From assembly GCA_036506275.1 (NCBI GenBank), contig DASXSB010000050.1, forward strand, positions 1 to 24,420: DNA of 24,420 nucleotides, written 5' to 3'. A program made the position numbers and the translations under genes. Below the pieces are notes generated by a model. The model was not told the DNA's origin, did no database searches, and was given only the letters and a program-made list of their open reading frames with translations. The DNA comes from DASXSB01 sp036506275 (GTDB taxonomy: Bacteria > Methylomirabilota > Methylomirabilia > Rokubacteriales > CSP1-6). How positions within the stretch are numbered: the first letter of the stretch is position 1; the number at the start of each line of letters is the position of its first letter. Of this stretch, positions 1 to 7,799 are shown in pieces.

Positions 1-1143
1 ACCGTCCCCCCGCCAGTACTCGGCGGACGTGTTGACGGTGAAGATCTTCGGCACGCGACCGCGCTGCCGCAGCGCGCCGAGCAGCGCGCCGCGCTCCCCT
101 GTGAGCGGATCGCGCTGCTCTTCGTCCGTGAACGGAAACGAGCTTCCCACCGCGTGCAAGGCGTTTAGCGACGGCTGACCGAAGCGGATGTTGAACTCGC
201 CCCGCCGCGCGCCCGCCACGTGCGGGAAGACGGCGTCGAACACGTCGCGATCCTGCTCGTCGACGGTGAGGCCGAGATAGAGAAGATGGCGAAGGAACCG
301 CCCCGTCTGGGAGACGCCGAACGCGTAGGCGCGCTCGATGGCGCCCGCGCACGGATTACCGTCCGCCGCCGTTCCCCAGCGCAGGAAGGCCGCGGTATCG
401 CGCACGGCGAGGAACCCGAGACCAACGACGGGCGGATCCGCCGCGCGGTAGACGAGATCGTAGATCTTTCCCGGCTCGAACCCGCGCGCCAGCCCGATGT
501 GGCGCGCGTCGGTGAAGCGCCACGCCGACCGCGGCACCGCTGCTTCCGGGGCCCCCGCGTGCTCGCGCACGGTGAGTCGCGCCTCGGGGTCGTTCACGTC
601 CAGCGTCGGGTGCGGGACGTGGTAACGGTCGGCCATCGGCAGCGTTTCCACGGGCGTGTTCGGACGGAACTCGCAGCGCACGAGCCCGCTGATGCCGCGC
701 GCTCTCGGCACGTCCAGCGCCATCAGACCGTCCTGGCGGGGGACGTCGTGCTGCCAGCCGATCCACGCCACCGTGAAGCCGTGGCGCATGAGGAAACCGT
801 TGCCGAAATCCTCGGCCGTGGTCGGATCAGGCACGCGCGGCGTGCTGTTGAACATGCCGAGCGCGACCTTGCGGCCCCGGTTGGGCACGTCGAGCAGCAG
901 TGTCCGGTTGCCGCGGGCGGGATCGACGGGACGCAGGAGATAGAAGTCGCCCGCGAACTCCACGCGTCCGTCGTCGGTGCGCGGTGCCACATTCAGATCG
1001 CGGATCGCCGCGTGCAGCGGATGGTCGGGCGCGGTCGCGAAGCGGAGCACACCGGCGATCTTCTCGTAGGCACCGGCGGTCCCGAACGGCCGGCCGTCCA
1101 GGACGAGGGCGCGGTGGTGGATCTCGAGCGTGGTGGCAGGCAT
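1..1143 (-). CDS. alpha/beta hydrolase domain protein (Abhydrolase_10-like), C-terminus cut by the window edge
   Basis: Read on the minus strand, the frame stays open for 381 codons from the ATG at 1143 to the first base of the window, so the C-terminus is missing. The start is preceded by AAGGAGG with a short 3-base spacer. The protein begins MPATTLEIHHRALVLDG and carries a nucleophile-elbow-like motif GVSQTGRF with Ser278, expected for the alpha/beta hydrolase fold. The overall pattern (an N-terminal beta-rich lead-in, YEKIAGVLRF, YLLRPVDP, then the serine motif) matches the alpha/beta hydrolase family described as Abhydrolase_10. Substrates of that family are mostly unknown; esters or amides are likely. 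I see no signal peptide. It lies 52 bases downstream of a small hypothetical gene on the same strand. Family assignment is fairly firm, substrate unknown. Confidence 0.82.
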   Translation of the reverse strand, partial: MPATTLEIHHRALVLDGRPFGTAGAYEKIAGVLRFATAPDHPLHAAIRDLNVAPRTDDGRVEFAGDFYLLRPVDPARGNRTLLLDVPNRGRKVALGMFNSTPRVPDPTTAEDFGNGFLMRHGFTVAWIGWQHDVPRQDGLMALDVPRARGISGLVRCEFRPNTPVETLPMADRYHVPHPTLDVNDPEARLTVREHAGAPEAAVPRSAWRFTDARHIGLARGFEPGKIYDLVYRAADPPVVGLGFLAVRDTAAFLRWGTAADGNPCAGAIERAYAFGVSQTGRFLRHLLYLGLTVDEQDRDVFDAVFPHVAGARRGEFNIRFGQPSLNALHAVGSSFPFTDEEQRDPLTGERGALLGALRQRGRVPKIFTVNTSAEYWRGDG

Positions 1144-1195
1144 GCGCCTCCTTGGGCGCCCACGGATGCGCGTGGACCGGCGCCGCGCTAAACCT

Positions 1196-1405
1196 CTAGT
1201 TGTCCTCGGACCACAAGACCGGAAAGACCGCGGGGTCGGTGTAGTCCGGCGTCCCGTCCGGCATCTGCCGACATAGTTGATCGTTCACCAGGCGCCACGG
1301 GATTCCGCGCTCTTTGTGGTAGACGCGGTAGCGGTTCGCTCGCTGCCATGGATCGCTCGACAGTGATGCGGGGAGAAGCTCGTGTCCCTCGGGACTCAGC
1401 TTCAT
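1196..1405 (-). CDS. small hypothetical protein, 69 aa
   Basis: A 69-residue frame starts at ATG 1405, with GGAG eight bases upstream. I do not recognise the family. The composition looks protein-like rather than shadow-like: it is rich in W, Y, Q, N and D for such GC-rich DNA, for example WQRANRYRVYHKERG and LCRQMPDGTPDYTDP near the C-terminus. There is no signal peptide or membrane segment. It ends 52 bases before the start of the alpha/beta hydrolase on the same strand, so the two could be co-transcribed. A longer overlapping frame (1188-1532) has Arg/Ser-rich shadow composition and was not chosen. Moderate confidence that it is a real gene. Confidence 0.5.
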   Translation of the reverse strand: MKLSPEGHELLPASLSSDPWQRANRYRVYHKERGIPWRLVNDQLCRQMPDGTPDYTDPAVFPVLWSEDN

Positions 1406-1477
1406 CGTGGCGGCTCCAGTGAGGGAGAAGTTCCAATCTCGTCGCGCTCCCGTGGCGATTGGGCCGTGCCCTTGAAC

Positions 1478-1657
1478 TCACGTTCGTCGACACGTGAAGA
1501 GTCGGCCTCCGTGTCCGGGCCGAGACTGACAAAAAAGGATCGGGCTCCCCATGGTGGAGCGAATCGCGACGCCGGCGATGATCGCGAGGGGGGCGGCGAG
1601 GAGGAGACCGACGCCGGAGGCGGCCACGTCGATCACCCGCTTGAGCATCATCTGCAT
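1478..1657 (-). pseudogene. remnant of a bacterial sugar transferase (polyprenyl glycosylphosphotransferase), N-terminal end only
   Basis: The 59-residue reading from ATG 1657 begins MQMMLKRVIDVAASGVGLL, has a hydrophobic segment, and continues to RSTMGSPILFCQSRPGHGG. This matches the start of bacterial sugar transferases (PF02397 type): K-R-x-x-D, a membrane helix, then the G-P-x-x-F-x-Q-x-R-x-G-x-x-G motif. The frame stops right after RLFTC, where the family normally continues with a Y-K-F-R-[ST]-M motif and more than 100 further residues. I could not find the continuation in any frame downstream. Intact enzymes start exopolysaccharide or O-antigen synthesis by moving a sugar phosphate to undecaprenyl phosphate; this fragment cannot. 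Upstream in-frame codons reach 1777 but look noncoding. It is best read as a decayed fragment. Confidence 0.6.
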
Positions 1658-1882
1658 GTCGGTACCTGGCGAGCGTCGTCGGGCCCGATTGGCCGCTGCG
1701 CCCGCCCCGTCAAGGCCTGTCGGTCCGCGCATCGTCTCGTCCTCTACAGTAATCTGGGGGTTGAGGACTTGTCTCATTCACCGTCGGGCGCTGTCAAGGG
1801 CCCCGAGGCGGCGGAGAGCGGCCGGCGCGCGGGAGGGAAGAGTTCGGACCCCGGCCCATGGGCGCCCGACAGGAGTGTCTTC
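1658..1882. other. gene-poor spacer
   Basis: I see no convincing gene between the sugar-transferase remnant and the basic-protein gene that starts at 1883. Frames that are open here have shadow composition. An isolated TTGACA lies on the minus strand (1797 to 1792), oriented towards the remnant, but no good -10 sits 16-18 bases downstream. It may be the leftover promoter of the lost sugar-transferase gene. Together with the remnant this makes about 480 bases (1406-1882) without an intact gene. Confidence 0.4.
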
Positions 1883-2038
1883 GTGACGACGACGCGGCAA
1901 CGGACGGCGGCGCGGAAGAACGTGAAGAAAGCGGCGCGGGCGGCGGGACGCAAGCGCACCATCGCGCACCTCCCGAAGAAGACGCGCACCGCGCTCGGGA
2001 AGGAAGGCGCGAAGGCGGCGAGGCGCCGGCGGCGATGA
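1883..2038 (+). CDS. very basic 51-aa protein, possibly nucleic-acid binding
   Basis: The GTG start at 1883 has AGGAG seven bases upstream, a good ribosome-binding site. The 51 residues include 20 Lys/Arg and end in five Arg, with the core KRTIAHLPKKTRTALGKEG. Small Lys/Arg/Ala-rich proteins of this look occur in many soil bacteria and recall histone-H1-like tails, but I do not know a characterised homologue. Its last codon and stop overlap the start of the phosphotriesterase-family gene in an ATGA arrangement (2035-2038), so the two are probably translated in a coupled way. The strong ribosome site and the coupling support a real gene; nucleic-acid binding is inference from charge alone. Confidence 0.7.
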   Translation: MTTTRQRTAARKNVKKAARAAGRKRTIAHLPKKTRTALGKEGAKAARRRRR

Positions 2039-3096
2039 GCGCCGACCACCGCTCGCTCGCGGGACAGGCTCAGACCGTCCTCGGCCCCGTCGCCGGCGAC
2101 GCCATGGGGATCACGCTTCCCCACGAGCATCTCATCATCGACTTCGAGGTCATGTTCCGTGAGCCCGCGGCCGCGAGCGACAAGGGGCGGGCGCGGGCGC
2201 CCGTGACGCTTGCGAACCTCGGCTGGGTCCGGCAGAACTTCAGCTCGAACCTCGACAACCTGCAGCTTCTCGACGAGCAGACAGCGCAGGACGAGATCAT
2301 GCTGTTCAAGCGCGCGGGCGGCCAGACGGTGGTCGATCCCACCAACCGGAGCCTCGCCCGCGATCCCCTCGCCCTCGCCCGCATCGCGCGCGCCACCGGC
2401 CTCAACATCGTCATGGGCGCCGGATACTACGTGGCCGCCGCCCATCCGCCCGACATGGATCGGAAGAGCGTCGACAAGCTTGCCCGCGAGATCGTCGACG
2501 ACGTCACCGTCGGCGTCGACGACACCGGCGTGCGCGCCGGCCTCATCGGCGAGATCGGCTGCACGTGGCCGTGGACCGAGAACGAGAAGAAGGTGGTCCG
2601 CGCCGCCGTCGCCGCCCAGCGCGAGACGGGAGCGCCCCTGATGATCCATCCCGGCCGTCACGAGCGGGCGCCCATGGAGATCGCGGAATTCGTCGGCAAG
2701 GAAGGCGGCGATCTCCGTCGCACGATAATGTGCCACATCGACCGCACCATCGCGGACGTGAGCCGTGTCGTGGATCTCGCCCAGACCAACATCTGGCTCG
2801 AGTACGACCTCTTCGGGTTGGAGACCTCGTATTACCCTTACAACCCCGCCTTCGACATGCCGAACGACGGCGGCCGCATGGCGCACGTCCTCGCCCTCGC
2901 CGAGCGCGGCCACGCCGACCAGCTCCTCCTCTCGCACGACATCGCGTACAAGCACTGCCTCACGAAGTACGGGGGTTACGGCTACCACCACCTGCTCGTG
3001 AACGTGGTGCCGCGGCTCCGGCAGAAGGGCATGGACGACGGCGCCATCCGGCGCCTGCTCGTGGAGAATCCCGCGCGCGCGTTCGTGTTTGCGTGA
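2035..3096 (+). CDS. phosphotriesterase-family metal-dependent hydrolase
   Basis: This 353-aa protein belongs to the amidohydrolase superfamily, phosphotriesterase group (PF02126). The visible metal-site residues are His30 and His32 in LPHEHL, Glu173 in GLIGEIG (the bridging position that is a carboxylated Lys in classic phosphotriesterase), His205 in MIHPGR, His234 in MCHID and Asp302 in LLSHDIAYK. All are in the family order, so a binuclear metal centre is likely. Having Glu rather than Lys as the bridge points to the PTER/lactonase-like side of the family, not to true organophosphate hydrolases. The real substrate is unknown. Start at ATG 2035 overlaps the stop of the basic-protein gene (ATGA). 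The gene converges on the next minus-strand gene with only three bases between stop codons and no room for a terminator. Confidence 0.9.
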   Translation: MSADHRSLAGQAQTVLGPVAGDAMGITLPHEHLIIDFEVMFREPAAASDKGRARAPVTLANLGWVRQNFSSNLDNLQLLDEQTAQDEIMLFKRAGGQTVVDPTNRSLARDPLALARIARATGLNIVMGAGYYVAAAHPPDMDRKSVDKLAREIVDDVTVGVDDTGVRAGLIGEIGCTWPWTENEKKVVRAAVAAQRETGAPLMIHPGRHERAPMEIAEFVGKEGGDLRRTIMCHIDRTIADVSRVVDLAQTNIWLEYDLFGLETSYYPYNPAFDMPNDGGRMAHVLALAERGHADQLLLSHDIAYKHCLTKYGGYGYHHLLVNVVPRLRQKGMDDGAIRRLLVENPARAFVFA

Positions 3097-3099
3097 CGA

Positions 3100-5538
3100 T
3101 CAGCCGCGAACGCGGAGCGACTTCGGATCGTAGAGCGGCGAGAGCTGCGCGCGCACCGCGACGCGCTCGCACGCGATCTCGACCTGCCACCGGCCGGCGG
3201 CGAGCCAGCGCTCGTCCACGCCGTCGGCGTTGCTGACGTAACCGAGGCCCACCGCGCGCCCGAGCGTGTGACCGTACGCGCCGGAGGTCAGGCGCCCGAC
3301 GAGCTCGCCGTCGCGCCAGATCGGCTCGTCGCCGAAGACCAGCGGCTCCGGGTCTTCGAGCGTGACGACGACCAGGCGCCGACGCAGCGGCTGCTCCCGC
3401 TGCACGAGCAACGCGTCGCGTCCCAGGAAGCCCCCCTTCTTTCCGAAGCTCACCGCGAAGCCGAGGCCGGCCTCGAGCGGCGTATCCTCGCCGGAGAGGT
3501 CGTGGCCCCAGGAGCGGTACGCCTTCTCCATCCGCAGCGAGTCCATGGCGTGATAGCCGGCGTGGCGCAGGTCCAGGTCTTCGCCGGCGGCGACGAGCGC
3601 GTCGTACACGGCGGGCGCGAACTCCGTCGGCACGTAGAGCTCCCATCCGAGCTCGCCCACGTAGGTGATGCGCGTGGCGCGCACGCACCCCTGACCGAGC
3701 CAGAGCTCGCGCGAGGCGCCGAACGGAAAAGCGCCGTTGTCGAGGTCGGCGTCCGTGAGGCGAGAGAGCAAGGCGCGTGACCGCGGCCCCATCACGCCGA
3801 GCACCGCGTATGCCGACGTCACGTCCGTGAGAACGGCGGCGCCGGCGAGATGGCGGCGGATCCAATCGGCGTCGTGGGTGGAGGCGGCCGCGCTCGTCAC
3901 TATCAGGAACTGGTCGGCGGCGAGGCGCGTGACCGTGAGATCGCACTCGATACCGCCGCGTGCGTTGAGCATCTGCGTGTAGACGATGCGGTCCGGCGGC
4001 ACGTCCACGTCGTTGGCGCAGAGCCGGTCGAGGACGCCGAGGGCGCCCGGTCCCTCCAGCCGGAACTTCGCGAACGACGACTGATCGAACAGGCCGACGG
4101 CCTCCCGCACCGCGCGGTGCTCGTCGGCCGCACACGGAAACCAGTTCGGCCACCCGTGGCTGTAGACGTACTCGGCCTTCATGCCGGGCCGCGCGTACCA
4201 GTTGGCGCGCTCCCAGCCCATGACCACACCGAAGCACGCGCCGCGCGCGACGAGCCGATCATGAAGCACGCTGCGACGCACGCCGCGCGCGGTGACGGGC
4301 TGGCGGAACGGCCAGTGCATGGCGTAGAGGAGCCCGACCATTTCCACGGTGCGATCGTGGAGATAACGGGGGTTCGACTGGAAGGCGCCGAAGCGCCTGA
4401 TGTCGACGTCCCAGAGATCCATGGGCGGCTCGCCCCCCACGATCCACTCCGCGACGGCTTGGCCGGCGCCGGCGGCGGAGGCGATGCCGATCGAGTTGAA
4501 GCCGGCGGCGACGTAGAAATTCCGGCACTCGGGGGCCTCGCCCAGCATGTAGCGGCCGTCGGGCGTGAAGCTCTCCGGTCCGTTGACGTGACGGCGCACC
4601 GGCGCCGACGCGATCGACGGAATCCGTATGCACGCCTGCTCCATGAGCACCTGAAAATGATCCCAATCCTCGGGCAAGAGCGAGAACGCGAAGTCGTCCG
4701 GGATCCCGCGCATGCCCCACGGCTTGGCCACCGGCTCGAAGCCGCCCATGAGCAGACCACCCACCTCTTCCCGTATATAGATGTAGCCGTCGGTGTCGCG
4801 CAGGATCGGAAGGTCCGCGTGGATGCCCATGGGCTCGGTGACGATGTAGAAGTGCTCGGAGGCGTGGAGCGGCACCGACACGCCCGCGAGCGCGCCGAGA
4901 TCGCGCGCCCACATGCCCGCACAGTTGACGACGATCTCGCACGCGACGTCGCCCTTGGTCGTCGCGACGCCGGCGATGGCGCCGTTCCGGCGATGGACGC
5001 CCGTCACCGCCACGTTCTCCACCACGCGCGCTCCGCCCTGGCGCGCCCCCATCGCCATCGCGCGCGCGGTGTCGATCGGATTGGTGCGCCCGTCGCGCGG
5101 CAGCCACACGGCGCCCACGAGGTCGTCCGTGCGCATCAAGGGCCACAGACGTCCGGCTTCCGACGGCGTGACGACTTCCACGTCGACGCCGAAGCAACGC
5201 GCCATGGAGGCGCCGCGCTTCAGCTCGATCATCCGGTCGGGCGTGCGCGCGACGCTGAGGCTGCCCGGCCGGCGAAAGCCCGTCGCCTGTCCCGTCTCCG
5301 CCTCCAGCCGCTCGTAGAGATCGGCGCCGTACTTGGCGAGCTTGGTGAGATTCTGCGTCGCGCGGAGCTGGCCCACCAGGCCCGCCGCGTGCCAGGTGGT
5401 GCCGCACGAGATGTCGCGCCGCTCGAGGAGCAGCACGTCACGCCAGCCGAGCTTGGTGAGATGGTAGGCGACGCTGCAGCCGACGATGCCGGCGCCGATG
5501 ACCACCACGCGCGCATGGGCGGGCAGCGCGGCCGCCAT
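3100..5538 (-). CDS. FAD-dependent dimethylglycine/sarcosine dehydrogenase-like enzyme with GcvT domain
   Basis: The 812-aa protein has an N-terminal FAD-binding DAO domain (about 11-368; VVVIGAGIVG dinucleotide fold), a short FAO_M-type linker (about 370-425), a folate-binding GcvT domain (about 428-700; GGIECDLTVTR, TYVGELGWELYVP) and a GcvT C-terminal barrel (about 718-805). His50 in GTTWHAAG sits where dimethylglycine and sarcosine dehydrogenases attach FAD covalently. Such enzymes oxidise an N-methyl group and pass the one-carbon unit to tetrahydrofolate. Length and domain order fit that family. It is the last gene of a four-gene operon; its ATG shares one base with the TGA of the LigA-like gene (TGATG, 5536-5540). 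The neighbouring ring-cleavage enzyme makes the true substrate uncertain: it may be a methylated amine tied to an aromatic compound. Confidence 0.9.
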   Translation of the reverse strand: MAAALPAHARVVVIGAGIVGCSVAYHLTKLGWRDVLLLERRDISCGTTWHAAGLVGQLRATQNLTKLAKYGADLYERLEAETGQATGFRRPGSLSVARTPDRMIELKRGASMARCFGVDVEVVTPSEAGRLWPLMRTDDLVGAVWLPRDGRTNPIDTARAMAMGARQGGARVVENVAVTGVHRRNGAIAGVATTKGDVACEIVVNCAGMWARDLGALAGVSVPLHASEHFYIVTEPMGIHADLPILRDTDGYIYIREEVGGLLMGGFEPVAKPWGMRGIPDDFAFSLLPEDWDHFQVLMEQACIRIPSIASAPVRRHVNGPESFTPDGRYMLGEAPECRNFYVAAGFNSIGIASAAGAGQAVAEWIVGGEPPMDLWDVDIRRFGAFQSNPRYLHDRTVEMVGLLYAMHWPFRQPVTARGVRRSVLHDRLVARGACFGVVMGWERANWYARPGMKAEYVYSHGWPNWFPCAADEHRAVREAVGLFDQSSFAKFRLEGPGALGVLDRLCANDVDVPPDRIVYTQMLNARGGIECDLTVTRLAADQFLIVTSAAASTHDADWIRRHLAGAAVLTDVTSAYAVLGVMGPRSRALLSRLTDADLDNGAFPFGASRELWLGQGCVRATRITYVGELGWELYVPTEFAPAVYDALVAAGEDLDLRHAGYHAMDSLRMEKAYRSWGHDLSGEDTPLEAGLGFAVSFGKKGGFLGRDALLVQREQPLRRRLVVVTLEDPEPLVFGDEPIWRDGELVGRLTSGAYGHTLGRAVGLGYVSNADGVDERWLAAGRWQVEIACERVAVRAQLSPLYDPKSLRVRG

Positions 5539-5810
5539 CAGAAGTGCTCGAAGCTCCCCGACGATCGCTCCATGCCGATGCGAAGGTCGGCCATGAAGAC
5601 GAGATACGGATGGGCGCCGAGCGCGATGAGCCGATCACGGGCGCGGTCACGCAGCGCCGCGCGCGCCGGCGCGTCGAGACCGGTCTCATCCAGGGCGGCC
5701 TCCGCGTCGGCGAGATAGCGGGCACGGAACGCCGCATCCGACTTGAGCCTGAACAGACAGCGGTTCAACGCGTACGCGCGCGCGGGCGGGAAGAAATAGT
5801 GCTGGCTCAT
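5538..5810 (-). CDS. LigA-like extradiol dioxygenase small subunit
   Basis: A 90-aa all-alpha-looking protein. Features such as AYALNRCLFRLKSD, the acidic helix DETGLDAPARAALRDRARDR and the ending LIALGAHPYLVFMADLRIG match the LigA subunit family (PF07746) of LigAB-type protocatechuate 4,5-dioxygenases. In that complex the small subunit caps the active site of LigB. Start at ATG 5810 overlaps the stop of the LigB-like gene by four bases (ATGA), and its own stop overlaps the next start (TGATG), so it sits inside a tightly coupled operon. The order here is large subunit then small subunit, the reverse of classical ligA-ligB. Family fairly clear; ring substrate unknown. Confidence 0.78.
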   Translation of the reverse strand: MSQHYFFPPARAYALNRCLFRLKSDAAFRARYLADAEAALDETGLDAPARAALRDRARDRLIALGAHPYLVFMADLRIGMERSSGSFEHF

Positions 5811-6604
5811 CGATCCGTCACTGGCCACGTCACCACGGCGTTGCCGTGATGCCAGGACGGCTCGTAGCAGATGACCTCGGCGCGCGCGTCGCCGACGGCG
5901 CCGAGCAGCGTGATCCACGTGCGCAGCTCGACGTTGCCGGCCTTGTCGAGCTCGTCGCCGGTGAGGCGCGCCGTCTCCGCGCCGCGTCCGTCCCCGAGCG
6001 TGGCGAGGAGCTGGCGGTCCCAGTCGTAGTCCGGCGACGCGTAACGGTCGGTTCCCGGATAATGCGACATCCCGCCCGACGCCATCAGCGCCACACGCTC
6101 GGGGCGCGCGTCGAGAATCGCGCGCAGCGTGCGACCCCACGCGTAGCAGCGCCGCGGTGTGGGCTGGGGCGGCAGATAGACGTTGACGTACAGGGGGACG
6201 ATCGGGACCGGCGGCTCCGGCATCGTGAAGTGCAGCGGGAGATAGAACGCGTAGTCGAGCCGGATGTCCTGACTGTAGGCGAGGTCGAACTCGCGCTCGA
6301 TCCCCTGTTCCACGATCGCCCGCGCGAGCGGCTCGTGGACGGGGAACGTGTACGTGTATCGCCCGAATTCCCCCGACACGCTCGCGCCCACGTACACCGC
6401 GAAGGCGGGAACGGCATCGAGGAAAAACCCTTCGATGTGATCGCCACCGATCACGCAGATCGCATCGGGTCGCGCCTCGCTGAGCAGCCGCTGCACGCGC
6501 GCGTACGCCGCGTGCACCCGCAGAACGAGCGCGCGGTCCTCAGTCTCGGGCCGCACGAGGAGCTGCGGCGTGTGCGGACAGGCGACGGCGGCGACGAGCG
6601 GCAT
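5807..6604 (-). CDS. LigB-like class III extradiol ring-cleavage dioxygenase, catalytic subunit
   Basis: A 265-aa protein of the LigB family (PF02900), the non-haem iron subunit that cleaves catechol-type rings next to the two hydroxyls. Iron-ligand and catalytic positions can be matched in order: His11 (ACPHTPQLL), His56 (GGDHIEGFF), His125 (LPLHFT), His181 (GGMSHYPG) and Glu248 (CYEPSW). All expected residues are present, so the enzyme should be active. The start at ATG 6604 shares a base with the TAA of the upstream binding-protein gene (TAATG), and longer in-frame readings up to 6832 run into that gene, so they are rejected. No signal peptide: cytoplasmic. It precedes the LigA-like subunit by a 4-base overlap. 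Substrate could be protocatechuate, gallate or another catechol. Confidence 0.88.
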   Translation of the reverse strand: MPLVAAVACPHTPQLLVRPETEDRALVLRVHAAYARVQRLLSEARPDAICVIGGDHIEGFFLDAVPAFAVYVGASVSGEFGRYTYTFPVHEPLARAIVEQGIEREFDLAYSQDIRLDYAFYLPLHFTMPEPPVPIVPLYVNVYLPPQPTPRRCYAWGRTLRAILDARPERVALMASGGMSHYPGTDRYASPDYDWDRQLLATLGDGRGAETARLTGDELDKAGNVELRTWITLLGAVGDARAEVICYEPSWHHGNAVVTWPVTDR

Positions 6605-7581
6605 TACTCGATCACCTCGTCCGCGCGCACCAGCACCGCGGGCGGGATTTTCAACCGGAGCGCCTTGGCGGTCTTCAGATTGATGACGAGCTCCGGGCGT
6701 TCGTATGCCTCGATGGGAAGATCGGCTGGTTTGGCTCCCTTCAGGATCTTGTCCACGTAGCGCGCCGCCGCCACGCGCCCGACCTCGCGGATGTTCTCCG
6801 CATACGAAAATAAGGCGCCGGCCTGGACCCATTCCTTGCGATGTCCGGCCACCGGGACTTCCCGCGAGGCCGCGAGGCGAAGGATCAGCGAGTGGAACTT
6901 CACGCGCAGATTGAGTGAGGCGATGAAGACGCCGTCCGTGTTGCTCCGGGAGACCGACTCGAACATTCGCTCCAGATCGTTCGCGGTTCGCGCCTCGCGC
7001 TCGATGAGCGTGATCTTCAACGCAGACGCGGCCTGCCGCACCTCACGTCTGAACTGGGGAGCGCCGGGATCCTCGGGGTCGGAGAGGACGAGCATTCGCT
7101 GCAGGCTGGGGACGATCTCCTTGAAGAGCTGCACTTCCTTGAGCGGCGCGTTGCCGAGCGCGATGAAGCCCGTCATGTTGCCGCCGGGACGGGCAAGACT
7201 TTTGACCAGTCCTGGCGTGACCGGGTCCGTGACATGAAGGAACACGACCGGAATGTCGGTGATCGTGCCGTGAGCGGCGCGGATCGTCTGGTTCTCGAAC
7301 GCCACCACGAGGTCCGGTCGCGTCCGCGCGAACTCGGCGGCCGTCGTTCGCGCCGCCGCCTCGTCGGGCAGGTTGCGAAAGTCCAGTCGCAGATTCTTGT
7401 CTTCTTCGTACCCGAGCGTCTTCAGCCCGTCGCGAAGACCCTCCAGCGACGGCGGCACGTGGTCGAGACCCACGTGAAAGAGAGCGATGCGGTACATCTT
7501 CGCCGCCGGCTGCGCCGCCGCCGCGCGCGGCGACAGGAACGCACCCGCCAGCGACGTCACCATGAAACGACGCCGGTTCAT
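6604..7581 (-). CDS. ABC-type substrate-binding protein (ABC_sub_bind/TrpX-like family)
   Basis: A 325-aa exported protein. The N-terminus MNRRRFMVTSLAGAFL has a twin-arginine-type signal and an Ala-rich cleavage region (AAAAQ). The mature part shows the PF04392-type pattern: YRIALFHVG, LRDGLKTLGY, TRPDLVVAFENQTIRAA, IPVVFLHVTDPVTPGLVKSL, ARPGGNMTGF, and an ending LKTAKALRLKIPPAVLVRADEVIE. Proteins of this family bind small ligands in the periplasm for an ABC importer; many bacteria carry numerous copies without adjacent permease genes, as here. It is the first gene of the operon that continues with LigB-like, LigA-like and the FAD/GcvT enzyme, so its ligand is probably related to their substrate. 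There is no ribosome-binding site upstream; see the promoter entry for a likely leaderless start. Confidence 0.88.
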   Translation of the reverse strand: MNRRRFMVTSLAGAFLSPRAAAAQPAAKMYRIALFHVGLDHVPPSLEGLRDGLKTLGYEEDKNLRLDFRNLPDEAAARTTAAEFARTRPDLVVAFENQTIRAAHGTITDIPVVFLHVTDPVTPGLVKSLARPGGNMTGFIALGNAPLKEVQLFKEIVPSLQRMLVLSDPEDPGAPQFRREVRQAASALKITLIEREARTANDLERMFESVSRSNTDGVFIASLNLRVKFHSLILRLAASREVPVAGHRKEWVQAGALFSYAENIREVGRVAAARYVDKILKGAKPADLPIEAYERPELVINLKTAKALRLKIPPAVLVRADEVIE

Positions 7582-7587
7582 GGCCGG

Positions 7588-7617
7588 AGGCTACGGCAAG
7601 GGCTCACAACCCGTCAA
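7588..7617 (-). promoter_or_regulatory. candidate sigma70-type promoter for the ABC-binding-protein/LigBA/GcvT operon
   Basis: On the minus strand TTGACG (7617-7612) and TAGCCT (7593-7588) are separated by 18 bases. Transcription would begin about seven bases after the -10, at the ATG (7581). No Shine-Dalgarno is present before that ATG, so a leaderless mRNA is suggested. Pattern read by eye; not tested. Confidence 0.4.
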
Positions 7618-7799
7618 ACGCTACGTCTGCGTTGGCGTCAGCGCCCCAACACTCCGCGCAGTTCGCCGCGGCACTCTGGCACCGCGCACCCGGCCCGCGC
7701 GCCCGCCCCCCGGCCAAGTGCGGAGAATTGCGCCCGAACCGACGCTGGCGCCGGCGCTGGTATCGCGGTTGCGTGGCGAAGCGGTGGGGAGGTGTCGCC

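Noticed and set aside
1774..2991. A 405-codon minus-strand frame opposite the basic protein and the phosphotriesterase-family gene.
   Set aside because: The plus-strand gene has all its metal ligands; the minus frame has Val/Gly/Asp/Arg-rich shadow composition.
3850..5718. A 622-codon plus-strand frame antisense to the FAD/GcvT enzyme and LigA.
   Set aside because: Antisense to a fully recognisable enzyme with intact cofactor motifs; the translated product is low-complexity Arg/His/Ala-rich.
7631..7650. A possible hairpin GTTGG...CCAAC in the 218-base gap before the small exported protein.
   Set aside because: Only five outer pairs form, with an unpaired bulge inside; too weak for a terminator or riboswitch.
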